Assembly (NCBI RefSeq): GCF_902499335.1
Contig: NZ_CABVQK010000001.1
Span: 806,001-870,000, forward strand
Direction of reading: 5' to 3'
Source: Burkholderia lata
GTDB lineage: Bacteria; Pseudomonadota; Gammaproteobacteria; Burkholderiales; Burkholderiaceae
DNA: 64,000 nt
Each line of letters opens with the position of its first letter. Position 1 is the first letter of the stretch. A program made the position numbers and the translations under genes. The notes under the pieces were generated by a model. It worked only from the letters and a program-made list of their open reading frames with translations, was not told the origin of the DNA and searched no databases. Positions 27,184-35,594 of the stretch are shown in pieces.

Positions 27184-28068
27184 TCAATGCGACGGCACCG
27201 CCGCATGATCGTGTTCGCGCAGCGGGCCAGGAATCGCACACTCCGCGAGCCCTCCCTCATCGATCCACGCGCGCGTGCGCTCCGCGGCCTTGTCGATCAG
27301 TTGCGCACACTGCGAGTAATCGTATGACGAGACTTCGAGCGGACAGAGCGGCGGCACGACATGGATTTGCGCGCGTGCCGCGTACAGTTCCAGATCGCGC
27401 ACCAGTTGCCGCGCGATCACGAGTGTCAGCGCGTGCGTCGCATGCGCGATCGCGCTGCGCGGCGGGACACGCAACGCACAGGCGAACCCGGCCGGCAGCA
27501 CGACGATCCGCTTGACGCCGAGCGCGATCGCAACCGAGATCGGCGTATTGTTCGCGACGCCGCCGTCGACGAGTTCCAGGCCATCGATGCTGACCGACGG
27601 AAACACGCCGGGAATCGCCGCGCTGGCCTGCACGGCATCCACGACCGAGCCGGCGGACAGCACGACTTCGCGGCCGCTCAGCACGTCGGTCGCGACGATG
27701 TGGAGCGGTAACGCGGCCTGCTCGATCCGCCGGTACGGCAGGTTCTTTTCCAGCAGCAGGCGCAGCGCATCGGCCTCGACCAGATGCGGCCGGTTGCGCA
27801 ACAGCATCGCGATGAGGCTGCGCATCGAGAACGGCATGACGTCCTGGCGACGGATTCTGCACCACAGCGCGGCAAGCATCGCGACGCCGTCCGCGTCCGG
27901 CCGGCCGGCGAAATAGGCGGCGTTGATCGCGCCCGCCGACGCGCCGACGACGCAATCAGGCCGTTCGCCGCTCGCGACCAGCTCGCGGAGCATGCCGACC
28001 TCGATCGCGCCAAGACTGCCGCCGCCGGCGAACACGAAGGCGGTCGAGGGAGTGGGGTCGGCGGTCAC
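27184..28068 (-). CDS. Patatin-like phospholipase
   Basis: A 294-residue patatin-domain lipase. The oxyanion region is AFVFAGGGSLGAIEVGML, the nucleophile elbow is VVGASAGAINA (GxSxG), and the catalytic aspartate is in ELVDGGVANNTP. No signal peptide is present. The start is taken as GTG at 28066-28068 because AGGAGG stands seven bases upstream. An ATG at 28110 would add 14 residues but has no ribosome site. It is convergent with the aldehyde dehydrogenase. Substrate and role are unknown. Confidence 0.85.
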   Translation of the reverse strand: MTADPTPSTAFVFAGGGSLGAIEVGMLRELVASGERPDCVVGASAGAINAAYFAGRPDADGVAMLAALWCRIRRQDVMPFSMRSLIAMLLRNRPHLVEADALRLLLEKNLPYRRIEQAALPLHIVATDVLSGREVVLSAGSVVDAVQASAAIPGVFPSVSIDGLELVDGGVANNTPISVAIALGVKRIVVLPAGFACALRVPPRSAIAHATHALTLVIARQLVRDLELYAARAQIHVVPPLCPLEVSSYDYSQCAQLIDKAAERTRAWIDEGGLAECAIPGPLREHDHAAVPSH

Positions 28069-28584
28069 GGTGCGCCCTCCTGCGGTTGGCTGCGACAGTG
28101 CTTTCTCCATGATGGATCGTGCGCCGCCCCGGATGTCCTGATGAAAACCCTGCCGGCATGCGGGCCCGGCCGATCGACCGACGATGCGCGCTGCGCCCTC
28201 CGGAATCCCTCGGGGCCCCCTTTTCCGGAGAGGGTTACGTCATTCCCGCCCTGTTTCCCGCTCGCATCCATACAGGAATTCGTTCGATGGCCGCGCGCTT
28301 TTTGACTTCGATCAAGAAAAGCGCGCACATTGCCGCTCGCAAACGTGTGCCGCACGCGAATCGCGCGTGATCCGTGGAATCACGGGTTCAGTCATCCATA
28401 CGATCGCCGTTATTGCATCCACACCCGCCGATTGACGTCGCTTTGCAGCGAATCGGGACGACCGCCCGGTTCGCATCCGACACGCAGCGACCCGGTGCCG
28501 TCGCGGGCATGGAGCGGAACAGCCGGACATCCCGCTCGCCTTTCGACAACGAATGCAGCAGCGCAAGTCGCGAACGAGGGAATC
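28069..28584. other. Intergenic region between patatin and motA
   Basis: It holds the divergent promoters and the translation signals of both genes. I see no sigma-28 flagellar promoter, convincing ORF or repeat. Confidence 0.4.
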
Positions 28585-29454
28585 ATGTTTGTAGCCATCG
28601 GGTGGATCGTCGTGATCGGATCGGTGATCGGCAGTTTTGTCGGCGTGGGCGGCCATGTGCCGGCGTTGCTGCAACCGTTCGAGCTGCTGTGCATTTTCGG
28701 CGCCGCGCTGGGTGCGTTCGTCGTCAGCAATCCGGTCACGACGCTGAAGAAGACGATCAAGAGCCTGCCGACCTGTTTCAAGAGCGGCGGCTACACGAAA
28801 CAGCAATACGTCGAACTGATCGCGCTGCTGTACGAGCTGCTGCAGAAGGCGCGCAAGGACGGCATGATGGCGCTCGAGGCCGACGTCGACGCACCCGAGC
28901 AAAGCCCGCTGTTCCAGAAGTATTCGCACGTGCTCGAAGACCATCACCTGCTCGACTTCATCGTCGACTATCTGCGGATGATGTCGGGCGGCAACGTGAA
29001 CGTGCTGGAGATGCAGGACCTGATGGACGAGGAACTGCACACGCACCATGCGGAGGCGTCGGTCGCGGCCAATGCGATCCAGAAGATGGCGGACGGGCTG
29101 CCCGCGTTCGGCATCGTCGCCGCGGTGATGGGGGTCGTGCATACGATGGGCTCGGTCGGCGCACCGCCCGCCGTGCTCGGCAAGATGATCGCCGGCGCGC
29201 TCGTCGGCACGTTCCTCGGCATCCTGCTCGCGTACGGCTTCGTCGGCCCGCTCGCGGATCTGCTCAACGCAAAGGGCCGCGCGGCGGCCAAGCCGTTCCA
29301 CTGCGTGAAGGCCGTGCTGCTCGCGTCGATGAGCGGCTACGCGCCGGCGGTGGCGGTGGAATTCGGCCGCAAGGTGCTATTCACGGCCGATCGCCCGAGC
29401 TTCAAGGAGCTCGACGAGGCCGTGCGCGCAACGAAGTCGCCGAAGGCAGCGTAA
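28585..29454 (+). CDS. motA: Flagellar stator protein MotA
   Basis: A 289-residue stator subunit with four membrane spans that form the proton channel with MotB. The N-terminal span is FVAIGWIVVIGSVIGSFVG. The cytoplasmic loop has the charged residues that act on FliG in ELLQKARKDGMMALE. The later spans carry GLPAFGIVAAVMGVV and VGTFLGILLAYGFVGP with the conserved prolines. The start has GAGGGA upstream. It forms an operon with motB, but no che, flh or fli genes are near. In Burkholderia the main motAB set usually lies with chemotaxis genes, so this may be a second stator pair. Confidence 0.93.
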   Translation: MFVAIGWIVVIGSVIGSFVGVGGHVPALLQPFELLCIFGAALGAFVVSNPVTTLKKTIKSLPTCFKSGGYTKQQYVELIALLYELLQKARKDGMMALEADVDAPEQSPLFQKYSHVLEDHHLLDFIVDYLRMMSGGNVNVLEMQDLMDEELHTHHAEASVAANAIQKMADGLPAFGIVAAVMGVVHTMGSVGAPPAVLGKMIAGALVGTFLGILLAYGFVGPLADLLNAKGRAAAKPFHCVKAVLLASMSGYAPAVAVEFGRKVLFTADRPSFKELDEAVRATKSPKAA

Positions 29455-29464
29455 CGGGGGCGCC

Positions 29465-30412
29465 ATGGCTGACAGTCGCTCCAATCCGTCGAAGCAGGCA
29501 CAGCTGGTCGTCGTGCGCCGCAGAAAAGGCGAGGATCACGACGCCCACCACGGCGGCGCATGGAAAATCGCCTATGCCGATTTCGTCACGGCGATGATGG
29601 CGTTCTTCCTGCTGATGTGGCTGCTCGGCTCGGTGTCCAAGTACGACAAGCAGGGGATCGAGGACTACTTCAACACGCCGCTGTCGACCCTCCTCTCAGG
29701 CGGGAAGGACGGGCAGGCGCCGCGTCCGAGCGTCGTGCAGGGTGGCGGCCGCGACATGACCGACCCGGCGCCGGCGATCGACACGAAAGCGCAACCGGTG
29801 CCGGCCAGTTCGCCCGCGGCACTCGCCAGCGTCGTCGATACGCAAAAGCTCGAACGCCTGAAGGCGAAGCTGACCGCGGCGATTGCACAAAGCCCGTCGT
29901 TGCGCGCGTACCAGGACCAGATCCGGATCGCGATCACCAACGAGGGCTTGCGCATCGAGATCGTCGATTCGCTCAAGCGCCCGATGTTCGCGTCGGGCAG
30001 TTCGCAACCCGAAGGCTATGCCACCGCGATCCTCTCCCAGATCGGCACGACACTCGACGATGTCGAAAACCGCGTGTCGATCGCGGGGCACACCGATTCG
30101 ACGCCCTATCCCGACGGCCCCGCGGGCTATTCGAACTGGGAACTCTCCAGCGATCGCGCGAACGCCGCGCGGCGCGCGCTGGTCGCGGGCGGTTTGCGGG
30201 AAGAGAAGCTGCTCCAGGTGCGCGGGCTCGCGGATGTCCTGCCGCTCGACAAGAATGTGGCGGACGAGCCGACCAACCGCCGCATCAGCATCCTCGTGAT
30301 GAACAATGCCGCCGAACAGGCGTTCTTTCGCGACGGTGGCCGGACGACCGTGAACGAGACGGCGGGCACTGGGGCCGCCGCGCTGCCGGCGGCGGTCACG
30401 CGGCAGCATTAG
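29465..30412 (+). CDS. motB: Flagellar stator protein MotB
   Basis: A 315-residue stator subunit. One membrane span (AYADFVTAMMAFFLLMWLLG) contains the proton-carrying aspartate, Asp39. A plug/linker region and a C-terminal OmpA-like peptidoglycan-binding domain follow (VSIAGHTDSTPYP, ELSSDRANAARRAL, DEPTNRRISILV). It begins ten bases after motA. The tail after residue 285 is low-complexity. Downstream, instead of flagellar genes, is a decayed aldehyde dehydrogenase fragment. Confidence 0.93.
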   Translation: MADSRSNPSKQAQLVVVRRRKGEDHDAHHGGAWKIAYADFVTAMMAFFLLMWLLGSVSKYDKQGIEDYFNTPLSTLLSGGKDGQAPRPSVVQGGGRDMTDPAPAIDTKAQPVPASSPAALASVVDTQKLERLKAKLTAAIAQSPSLRAYQDQIRIAITNEGLRIEIVDSLKRPMFASGSSQPEGYATAILSQIGTTLDDVENRVSIAGHTDSTPYPDGPAGYSNWELSSDRANAARRALVAGGLREEKLLQVRGLADVLPLDKNVADEPTNRRISILVMNNAAEQAFFRDGGRTTVNETAGTGAAALPAAVTRQH

Positions 30413-30417
30413 GCGTG

Positions 30418-30548
30418 TGCACGAATACGGGCCGGATGCGGCGGCCACCGCGCGCATCCTCGTGCCCGACAGGGCAGCACTTGGCGTCACGACCGCGTTC
30501 GGAACGGCCGTGCGCAACATCGACTGACCAGTCGGCCGCTCAGGCCGT
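30418..30548 (+). pseudogene. Remnant of an aldehyde dehydrogenase gene 3' end
   Basis: Bases 30418-30516 align with the catalytic-cysteine part of the aldehyde dehydrogenase at 25549 (about 26414-26515), including the identical stretch GGCCACCGCGCGCATCCTCG. The match then jumps to that gene's last codons and 3' flank (ATCGACTGACCAGT, then the CAGGCCGTTG before its terminator). About 500 bases are deleted in between, and the frame is broken. It is a copy, not an independent gene. Confidence 0.78.
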
Positions 30549-30550
30549 TG

Positions 30551-30586
30551 ACGGCACCGTGTCTCACCCGCGGTGCCGTCTTTTTC
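30551..30586 (+). terminator. Intrinsic terminator, duplicate of the one at 27067
   Basis: ACGGCACCG and CGGTGCCGT pair with an eleven-base loop and are followed by CTTTTTC. The sequence is a diverged copy of the terminator after the aldehyde dehydrogenase and now probably ends motAB transcription. Confidence 0.75.
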
Positions 30587-30593
30587 TGCGCAC

Positions 30594-30619
30594 TCGATAT
30601 ATTCCGTAGAATATATCGA
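30594..30619. promoter_or_regulatory. ModE-type box a
   Basis: TCGATATAT-N8-ATATATCGA, a perfect inverted repeat extending to eleven bases per arm. It matches the known ModE half-site TCGNTATAT and its eight-base spacing. It ends 24 bases before the ATG of the next gene, so it overlaps that promoter. Confidence 0.75.
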
Positions 30620-30643
30620 CACCTGCACTTCCGGAGACTCGCC

Positions 30644-31195
30644 ATGCCCCGCACACCGACGGATCGCGCCCCGCAGCGCGCCGCACGGGAACAGCCGCTC
30701 GTGCGCAAGATCCGCGCGCTCAGGCCGCTGTCGAGCGACGCGCGCGCGCAGCAGGTCACGGATGTCGTCGACGCGTTCCGGCGCCTGCGCGGCAGCGTCG
30801 TGCGCTTCATCCGGATGTTCTCGGCCGCGCACGCCGACGACACGCAGGACGATGCACTGTCCGCCATGGGTTTTCGCGAACTGCTGTCGACACTCGAGGA
30901 CGAAGCCCGCGCCGCCCGCTTCACGCGCCTGCCCGAACTCGAACGGGCGCTGGGCCACGCGCGCCGCCTCGAACGCACCCGCGATGACGTGTTCTCCGAT
31001 TCGTTCAGCAACGACCCGGCCGCGATGCGCGACGCGGTCGCCGCGCTGGAGCGCGTCGATGTGCTGTTCGTCGGACTGTGCGTCGAGTATGTGATGGCGC
31101 GTCACGCGTCGGCGCCGCTCGCTGCCTTGCCCACGACATCGGCACCAGCCCCGGCCGCACTGCCGCTCACCGACCATTCAACCGCGCTCTGCTGA
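30644..31195 (+). CDS. Hypothetical helical protein under a ModE box
   Basis: A 183-residue protein, soluble and rich in Ala, Arg and Leu, predicted mostly helical. No signal peptide, membrane span or metal motif is visible, and I do not recognise the family. The start at 30644 follows CGGAGA. A perfect ModE-type palindrome lies directly upstream, and the next gene (DUF2325) has one as well, so both probably answer to the same regulator. The C-terminal 25 residues are Ala/Pro-rich and likely disordered. Confidence 0.65.
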   Translation: MPRTPTDRAPQRAAREQPLVRKIRALRPLSSDARAQQVTDVVDAFRRLRGSVVRFIRMFSAAHADDTQDDALSAMGFRELLSTLEDEARAARFTRLPELERALGHARRLERTRDDVFSDSFSNDPAAMRDAVAALERVDVLFVGLCVEYVMARHASAPLAALPTTSAPAPAALPLTDHSTALC

Positions 31196-31238
31196 CCGCG
31201 CCAAGCCACGTTACCCCGTGATTTCCCCCGAATTTCGC

Positions 31239-31264
31239 GCGTTATATTCCATGGTATATTTCGC
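31239..31264. promoter_or_regulatory. ModE-type box b
   Basis: GCGTTATAT-N8-ATATTTCGC, the same 26-base layout as box a with one or two changes in each half. It ends 51 bases before the DUF2325 start. Confidence 0.6.
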
Positions 31265-31315
31265 AAATCTTTCGCGCATCCGTCTCCGGCCCGACCACGC
31301 CGGACAGAGGTCAAC

Positions 31316-32662
31316 ATGCACGCTCCGCCCTTTCGCCTTGCCCGCACGGCGGATCTCTCGTCGCCCGGCGGTAATCTGCCCGCGGCAACCGGCGTGCGGG
31401 TCGACGCATGCTGCGCGCCGTCTCGCGCGCAACTGACCGAGCTGAAGCGCCGCACGCGCCTGTCCGAGCTCGATGCGAACCTGCACTGCTCGATCATCGG
31501 CACCTGCCTGACCACGCACGAACTGCGCAGGCTCGTGCCGAAATTCACCGACCTCGACCGCCAGCACGCGTCCGACCTCGACATCCATCACGCGGCCGTC
31601 GAGCTCGCGATCGACGGCACGGCCGGCGCCAAGGCCTTGCACAAGGCGCTCGACGAGCGCTACGCCGGCGCGATCCGCGCGTTCGACAGCGCGAAGGACG
31701 CAGACGAACTCCTCGCTCGCTGGAAGGAAGCGCTGAAGAGCGGCGACATTCCGCCCGCGTACTGGGCGCTGATGACCCATCCGCGCACGACGATGGCCGT
31801 GCGCCAGGCCGCGTTCGGCGACCTGCACATGCTGTCGCACCTGGTCGGCGCGGCCAATCGCGCCGATATCCGGCGGCTGGTTGCGCTGGAAGAAGAGAAT
31901 GCGGCGCTGCACGCGAAGCTCGAACGGCAGCAGGCACGCCTGCAAGAAATGAGCACGCAGCGCGACGCGGCGCTGCAGGAGCGCGATACCCTCGCCGCTC
32001 GCCAGAACGCGCAGCCGCTGGCGGCTGAAAGCGTATTGCGCGATGAAGTACACGAACTGCGAGAAGCGCTGGCCGCGCGCGACGAACGGCTCGCGCTGCA
32101 TACGAGCCGCCGCGAGGCGGCCGAGCAGCGGATTGCCGCGGAACAGGCGAGCGCCCGCGCGATGCGCGCGCGGCTCGACGACCTGATGGCGATGGTGAAG
32201 ACGCTGCGCGCCGAAGCGAGCGCGATCGAACAGGCGGTGCAGGCGTCGGCGGACGATCCGGCCGAACGCGCGGCCGATCCGCTGTCGATCCTTCAGGGCA
32301 CGCGCCTGGTGTACGTCGGCGGGCGCCCCGGTTCGAACCGGGCAATCAAGCGGATCGTCGAAACGGCGGGCGGCGAGGTGACGCTGCACGACGGCGGCAT
32401 CGAGGATCGCAAGGGCCTGCTGGCCGCAGCGCTGCCGGGCGCGCACATGGTCGTGTTCCCGGTCGACTGTATCGACCACGATTCGATGAACCTGCTCAAG
32501 CGCATCTGCGAACGCCACCACATCGCGTACTACCCGTTGAGGACCGCGAGCGTCGCCAGCTTCGTCGAACTGATCGGGCGGCTGGATGCGCAGGCGCGCG
32601 ATGTCATGGCACCGGATGCCGCCACGGGCGACACGCCACGCTTCTGCCTGCGGCACGGCTAG
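31316..32662 (+). CDS. DUF2325 protein with central coiled coil
   Basis: A 448-residue soluble protein. The N-terminal 190 residues are conserved-looking, with cysteines in HCSIIGTC and a His-rich DIHHAAVEL. Residues from about 195 to 305 form a long coiled coil (EEENAALHAKLERQQARLQE...). The C-terminal 110 residues are DUF2325, beginning LVYVGGRPGSNRAIKRIVE, with the family cysteine or histidine residues partly kept (VDCIDHDSMNLLKRICERHH). The function of DUF2325 is not established. A ModE-type box lies in its promoter. The start has AGAGG upstream. Confidence 0.8.
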   Translation: MHAPPFRLARTADLSSPGGNLPAATGVRVDACCAPSRAQLTELKRRTRLSELDANLHCSIIGTCLTTHELRRLVPKFTDLDRQHASDLDIHHAAVELAIDGTAGAKALHKALDERYAGAIRAFDSAKDADELLARWKEALKSGDIPPAYWALMTHPRTTMAVRQAAFGDLHMLSHLVGAANRADIRRLVALEEENAALHAKLERQQARLQEMSTQRDAALQERDTLAARQNAQPLAAESVLRDEVHELREALAARDERLALHTSRREAAEQRIAAEQASARAMRARLDDLMAMVKTLRAEASAIEQAVQASADDPAERAADPLSILQGTRLVYVGGRPGSNRAIKRIVETAGGEVTLHDGGIEDRKGLLAAALPGAHMVVFPVDCIDHDSMNLLKRICERHHIAYYPLRTASVASFVELIGRLDAQARDVMAPDAATGDTPRFCLRHG

Positions 32663-32759
32663 GGCCTGGTTCGCTTCGTCGCATGCGTTGCGCGCGGCCC
32701 TTCAGGAGGCCAGTGAAAGCCCGTCGTTAGCGTGAACGGGCCCGAGGCAGGCTCACTCT

Positions 32760-33125
32760 TCAGCGCCGTACCATTTTCGTGAGCGCGGCGATTTCGTCGG
32801 CGCAAGCTGCGTAAGCACGCTCCTCGATCCCGCGATAGAGGCGGATGATCTCCTCGCCGACCGGCGTGAGCACGCTGCCGCCGCCGCTCTGCCCGCCGTG
32901 CTCGGACACCGTCGCCGGCGACTTCAGCGAGCGGTTCAGCTCGTCCATCAGCAACCACGCACGCCGGTACGACATCTTCAGGCTGCGCGCGGCCGCCGAA
33001 ATCGAACCATGCTCGCGCACGGCTTCGAGCAGCGCGACCTTGCCCGGGCCGAGCGCGATCGTGTCGGCCTGCTGGATACGCATCCTGAACCGCACCTCAG
33101 GCTTGGGGTGTGCCGGTGTCTTCAT
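32760..33125 (-). CDS. ModE-type HTH protein without molbindin domain
   Basis: A 121-residue protein equal to the DNA-binding half of ModE. It has the LysR-like winged helix with GPGKVALLEAVREHGSISAAAR and LKMSYRRAWLLMDELN, then the wing (GGQSGGGSVLTPVGEEIIRLYRGIE). E. coli ModE is about 262 residues and senses molybdate through two molbindin domains, which are absent here. It may sense metal by another partner or act constitutively. The gene is next to a molybdopterin protein, and five ModE-type boxes lie within 12 kb. Start by GGGAC ribosome site at 33125. Confidence 0.85.
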   Translation of the reverse strand: MKTPAHPKPEVRFRMRIQQADTIALGPGKVALLEAVREHGSISAAARSLKMSYRRAWLLMDELNRSLKSPATVSEHGGQSGGGSVLTPVGEEIIRLYRGIEERAYAACADEIAALTKMVRR

Positions 33126-33202
33126 GTTGTCCCGCTCGTTGAACGATGCGGGCAAGCATACACGATGGCCGGTGCAACGCACGCCGGCCGCAGTGCGCCG
33201 GT

Positions 33203-33694
33203 TCAGACCTCGAGCACGCGCGCGACGATGCCGGCCAGCCGCTTCACGTGGCGCGGCGCGGGCAAGCGGTCGGCGCCCGAGAACAGCAGCGGCGCACCGT
33301 CGTCGATCGACAGCGGCGCGTCGCCGCATTCGAACGCGACGATCACGTGTTCGCCGACGGGCGTGTTGAAGAGTTCATGCCAGGAAAACGTGACGGCGTA
33401 GCCGTCGTGCGCATGCGCGATGAACACCATGCGCTTGAAGTCGCCCGGCGCGTCGTTGCGCAGCCCGGCCGCGTCGAGCAGATCCTTCAGCCGTGCGCCG
33501 CGATACGGCGCGACCGAGCGGATGAAGCGGTTCGTCGTGAAGCAGCGCAGGTCGAACGGCTCGGCCGTCGCGCTCGCGTGCCGGCGCAGGTCGTCGAGCG
33601 TCACCGTCATCGGCCGCTCGAATGCGCCCGTCAGCGCGATCGAGCCCGCTGCCGCCTGATGCGCCGAAGGCGCCGCCGTCCCTGCCATCTCCAT
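33203..33694 (-). CDS. Small molybdopterin-dependent oxidoreductase-like protein
   Basis: A 163-residue protein resembling only the Mo-pterin core of the sulfite-oxidase family. LRCFTTNRFIRSVAPYRGARLKDLL corresponds to the region around the Mo-ligand cysteine (LQCAGNRR in sulfite oxidase), so the ligand Cys seems kept. There is no signal peptide, heme domain or dimerisation domain. Such short stand-alone versions occur in many proteobacteria without a known reaction. The start at 33694 has GGAGG six bases upstream. A degenerate ModE-type box lies 38 bases upstream. Confidence 0.75.
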   Translation of the reverse strand: MEMAGTAAPSAHQAAAGSIALTGAFERPMTVTLDDLRRHASATAEPFDLRCFTTNRFIRSVAPYRGARLKDLLDAAGLRNDAPGDFKRMVFIAHAHDGYAVTFSWHELFNTPVGEHVIVAFECGDAPLSIDDGAPLLFSGADRLPAPRHVKRLAGIVARVLEV

Positions 33695-33731
33695 CGCCCG
33701 CCTCCATGACGGCCCGCCGGTAAGCGAGCCT

Positions 33732-33757
33732 TCGTTGTATCGACGGATATATTACGC
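33732..33757. promoter_or_regulatory. ModE-type box e (degenerate)
   Basis: TCGTTGTAT-N8-ATATTACGC, with one mismatch in the left half and two in the right half against TCGNTATAT / ATATANCGA, in the exact 26-base spacing. It is placed in the promoter of the molybdopterin protein. Confidence 0.5.
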
Positions 33758-33835
33758 CGCTAAAAAGCCAGCCGACAGAATGTGCGCCGCATGCGCGGCA
33801 TAACGGCGGCCGATCGTGCCCCGCATCGCCCGGCG

Positions 33836-34603
33836 CTACGCCAGCACGATGTGCTTGATCACCTTCTTGAGACTCTTGTAGCTGTCGACCGATTCCGCCT
33901 TCTGGTCCGTCACCAGTGCGCCGATCCGCGCCGGCTCGCAGAAGCCGATCCGGCTGTTCGTGCCGAGCTTGCTGAAATCGGCCAGGATCGCGACGTCCGC
34001 CGCGTTGCTGACCATCGCGCGCGCGACTTCGGTTTCCATCCGGTCGTAGTTGGTCGCACCACGGACGGCATCGACGCCCACCGGCGACAGCAGCGCGAGG
34101 TCGGCGCGGTAGCGGAAGATTTCGGCGACCGTGCCGTCGCCGACGGTCGCGGCCGCGCGGCTGCCGATCATGCCGCCGAGCAGGATCGTTTCGTTCTTCG
34201 TCTGCCCCGGGTCGCTCGACCGCATCTTCAGCGCGACGTCGATCGAGTTCGTGACGATCGTGAGGCCCGACAGCTTCGCCAGTTCCTCGGCCAGCAGTGT
34301 CGTGGTCGTGCCCGCGTCGATGAACAGCGTCTGCGAGCCCGTGACCAGCCTTGCTGCCGCGCGGGCGATCGCCAGCTTCGCCTTCACGTGCGTCTGCGCG
34401 CGTTCGGCGATCGGCGCTTCGTCGCCCACCTGCACCGCGCCACCGTGAACGCGCTTCAGTTCACCGAGCGCCTCGAGGTCGACGAGATCGCGTCGTACGG
34501 TTTCCCGCGACACGTTCAGGTCGGCCATGATCCGGTCGGTGGAAACGCGCTGCATCTTCGATAACAGAAGCCGGATCCTCTGGTATCGCTCTTCTTGCCA
34601 CAT
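33836..34603 (-). CDS. DeoR-family regulator
   Basis: A 255-residue repressor with the DeoR N-terminal HTH (ERYQRIRLLLSKMQRVSTDR and NVSRETVRRDLVDLEALGEL) and a C-terminal DeoRC sensor fold (LFIDAGTTTTLLAEEL, VTNSIDVALKM, LLGGMI, ILADFSKLG). Ligands of this fold are usually sugar phosphates or small phosphorylated compounds. The start at 34603 has GAGGA at good distance; the longer frame adds eight residues. It lies just after mgtC on the same strand. The divergent choline-binding protein gene has a direct repeat in its promoter that could be its target. Confidence 0.9.
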   Translation of the reverse strand: MWQEERYQRIRLLLSKMQRVSTDRIMADLNVSRETVRRDLVDLEALGELKRVHGGAVQVGDEAPIAERAQTHVKAKLAIARAAARLVTGSQTLFIDAGTTTTLLAEELAKLSGLTIVTNSIDVALKMRSSDPGQTKNETILLGGMIGSRAAATVGDGTVAEIFRYRADLALLSPVGVDAVRGATNYDRMETEVARAMVSNAADVAILADFSKLGTNSRIGFCEPARIGALVTDQKAESVDSYKSLKKVIKHIVLA

Positions 34604-34645
34604 GGAATGTCCTCGAGTGAACGTCAATGTTATTCGAACGGCGAA

Positions 34646-35326
34646 CTATGCTGCGCTCTCCTCCATCTTTTTGATGCCGACGAGGGTCTGCAGGGATTGA
34701 CGGACCGCCTGGACCTCGCTGCTCGTCATCTTTGAAAACACCACGTGGATGCGGTCGTCGTCGGGCGCGGCATCGTCCTGCTCGATGATGAACTGGACAA
34801 TGCGCGCCTGGTCGATGCCGGGCATCGCCTGCAGCGACGTCAGCTTCACCGCGCCGCGGCTCGCGAGGATGCGCACGCCCCAGCGCTGCCGCGCGGCGAA
34901 GAAGCGCTTCTCGATCGGCTTCAGGCCGGCCAGGATCGCGAGCACGATCGCCGTCGCGGCGATCGCGGCCACGTACATGCCGCCGCCCACCGCCAGCCCG
35001 ACCGCCGCCACGACCCACAGGCTCGCCGCGGTCGTCAGGCCGCGGATGATCTCGCCGCGCAACATGATCGAACCGGCGCCGAGGAAGCCGATGCCCGACA
35101 CCACCTGCGCGGCGACGCGCGACGGGTCCAGCGATACGTTCTTAGCGTTCTGGATATCGGCGAAACCGAACGCCGACACGGCCATCACGAGCGCGGCGCC
35201 CACGGCCACCAGCATGTGCGTGCGCAATCCGGCCGCCCACGACAGGCGCTCGCGCTCGATGCCGACGATGCTGCCGAGCAATGCCGCCAGCAACAGGCGG
35301 GACACGATTTCCAGCTGACTGATCAT
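34646..35326 (-). CDS. mgtC: MgtC/SapB-family membrane protein
   Basis: A 226-residue inner-membrane protein. The N-terminal half has about five spans with the MgtC signature (GIERERLSWAAGLRTHMLV, VVSGIGFLGAGSIMLR, GLTTAASLWVVAAVGLAVGGG). The C-terminal half is a soluble ACT-like domain. MgtC proteins act in low-magnesium and intramacrophage survival by acting on ATP synthase and phosphate uptake (known for Salmonella). The start has AAGGAGA. It is divergent from the choline-binding protein gene. Confidence 0.9.
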   Translation of the reverse strand: MISQLEIVSRLLLAALLGSIVGIERERLSWAAGLRTHMLVAVGAALVMAVSAFGFADIQNAKNVSLDPSRVAAQVVSGIGFLGAGSIMLRGEIIRGLTTAASLWVVAAVGLAVGGGMYVAAIAATAIVLAILAGLKPIEKRFFAARQRWGVRILASRGAVKLTSLQAMPGIDQARIVQFIIEQDDAAPDDDRIHVVFSKMTSSEVQAVRQSLQTLVGIKKMEESAA

Positions 35327-35443
35327 GCGAGGTCTCCTTGCTTTGCCTTGTCTACCCGATGAAGCACGGCCCGCAGGGGCCGCCGCCCGATTCTTCCTGC
35401 CTTCGCCTGCCCGTCGCCACGCCCTGCGACCGGAATGTTGTAT

Positions 35444-35470
35444 TTTTGTGCGATCTTGCGATTTTGTGCG
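35444..35470 (+). promoter_or_regulatory. Direct repeat TTTTGTGCG in the choX promoter
   Basis: Two copies of TTTTGTGCG spaced 18 bases apart, with a related inverted CGCAAAA just beyond at about 35486 and a -10-like TAATAT between. The layout suggests a regulator site, perhaps for the nearby DeoR protein. Confidence 0.4.
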
Positions 35471-35594
35471 TTCTAATATACGGTACGCAAAACTACAACG
35501 CCAGACCCAAGTTCGTTTGTTTCATCCGATCAGCACGATCAATCGTCAGACCATTCAGGCAACACGATCCGGAACACTTGCTTAGGAGACCAAC

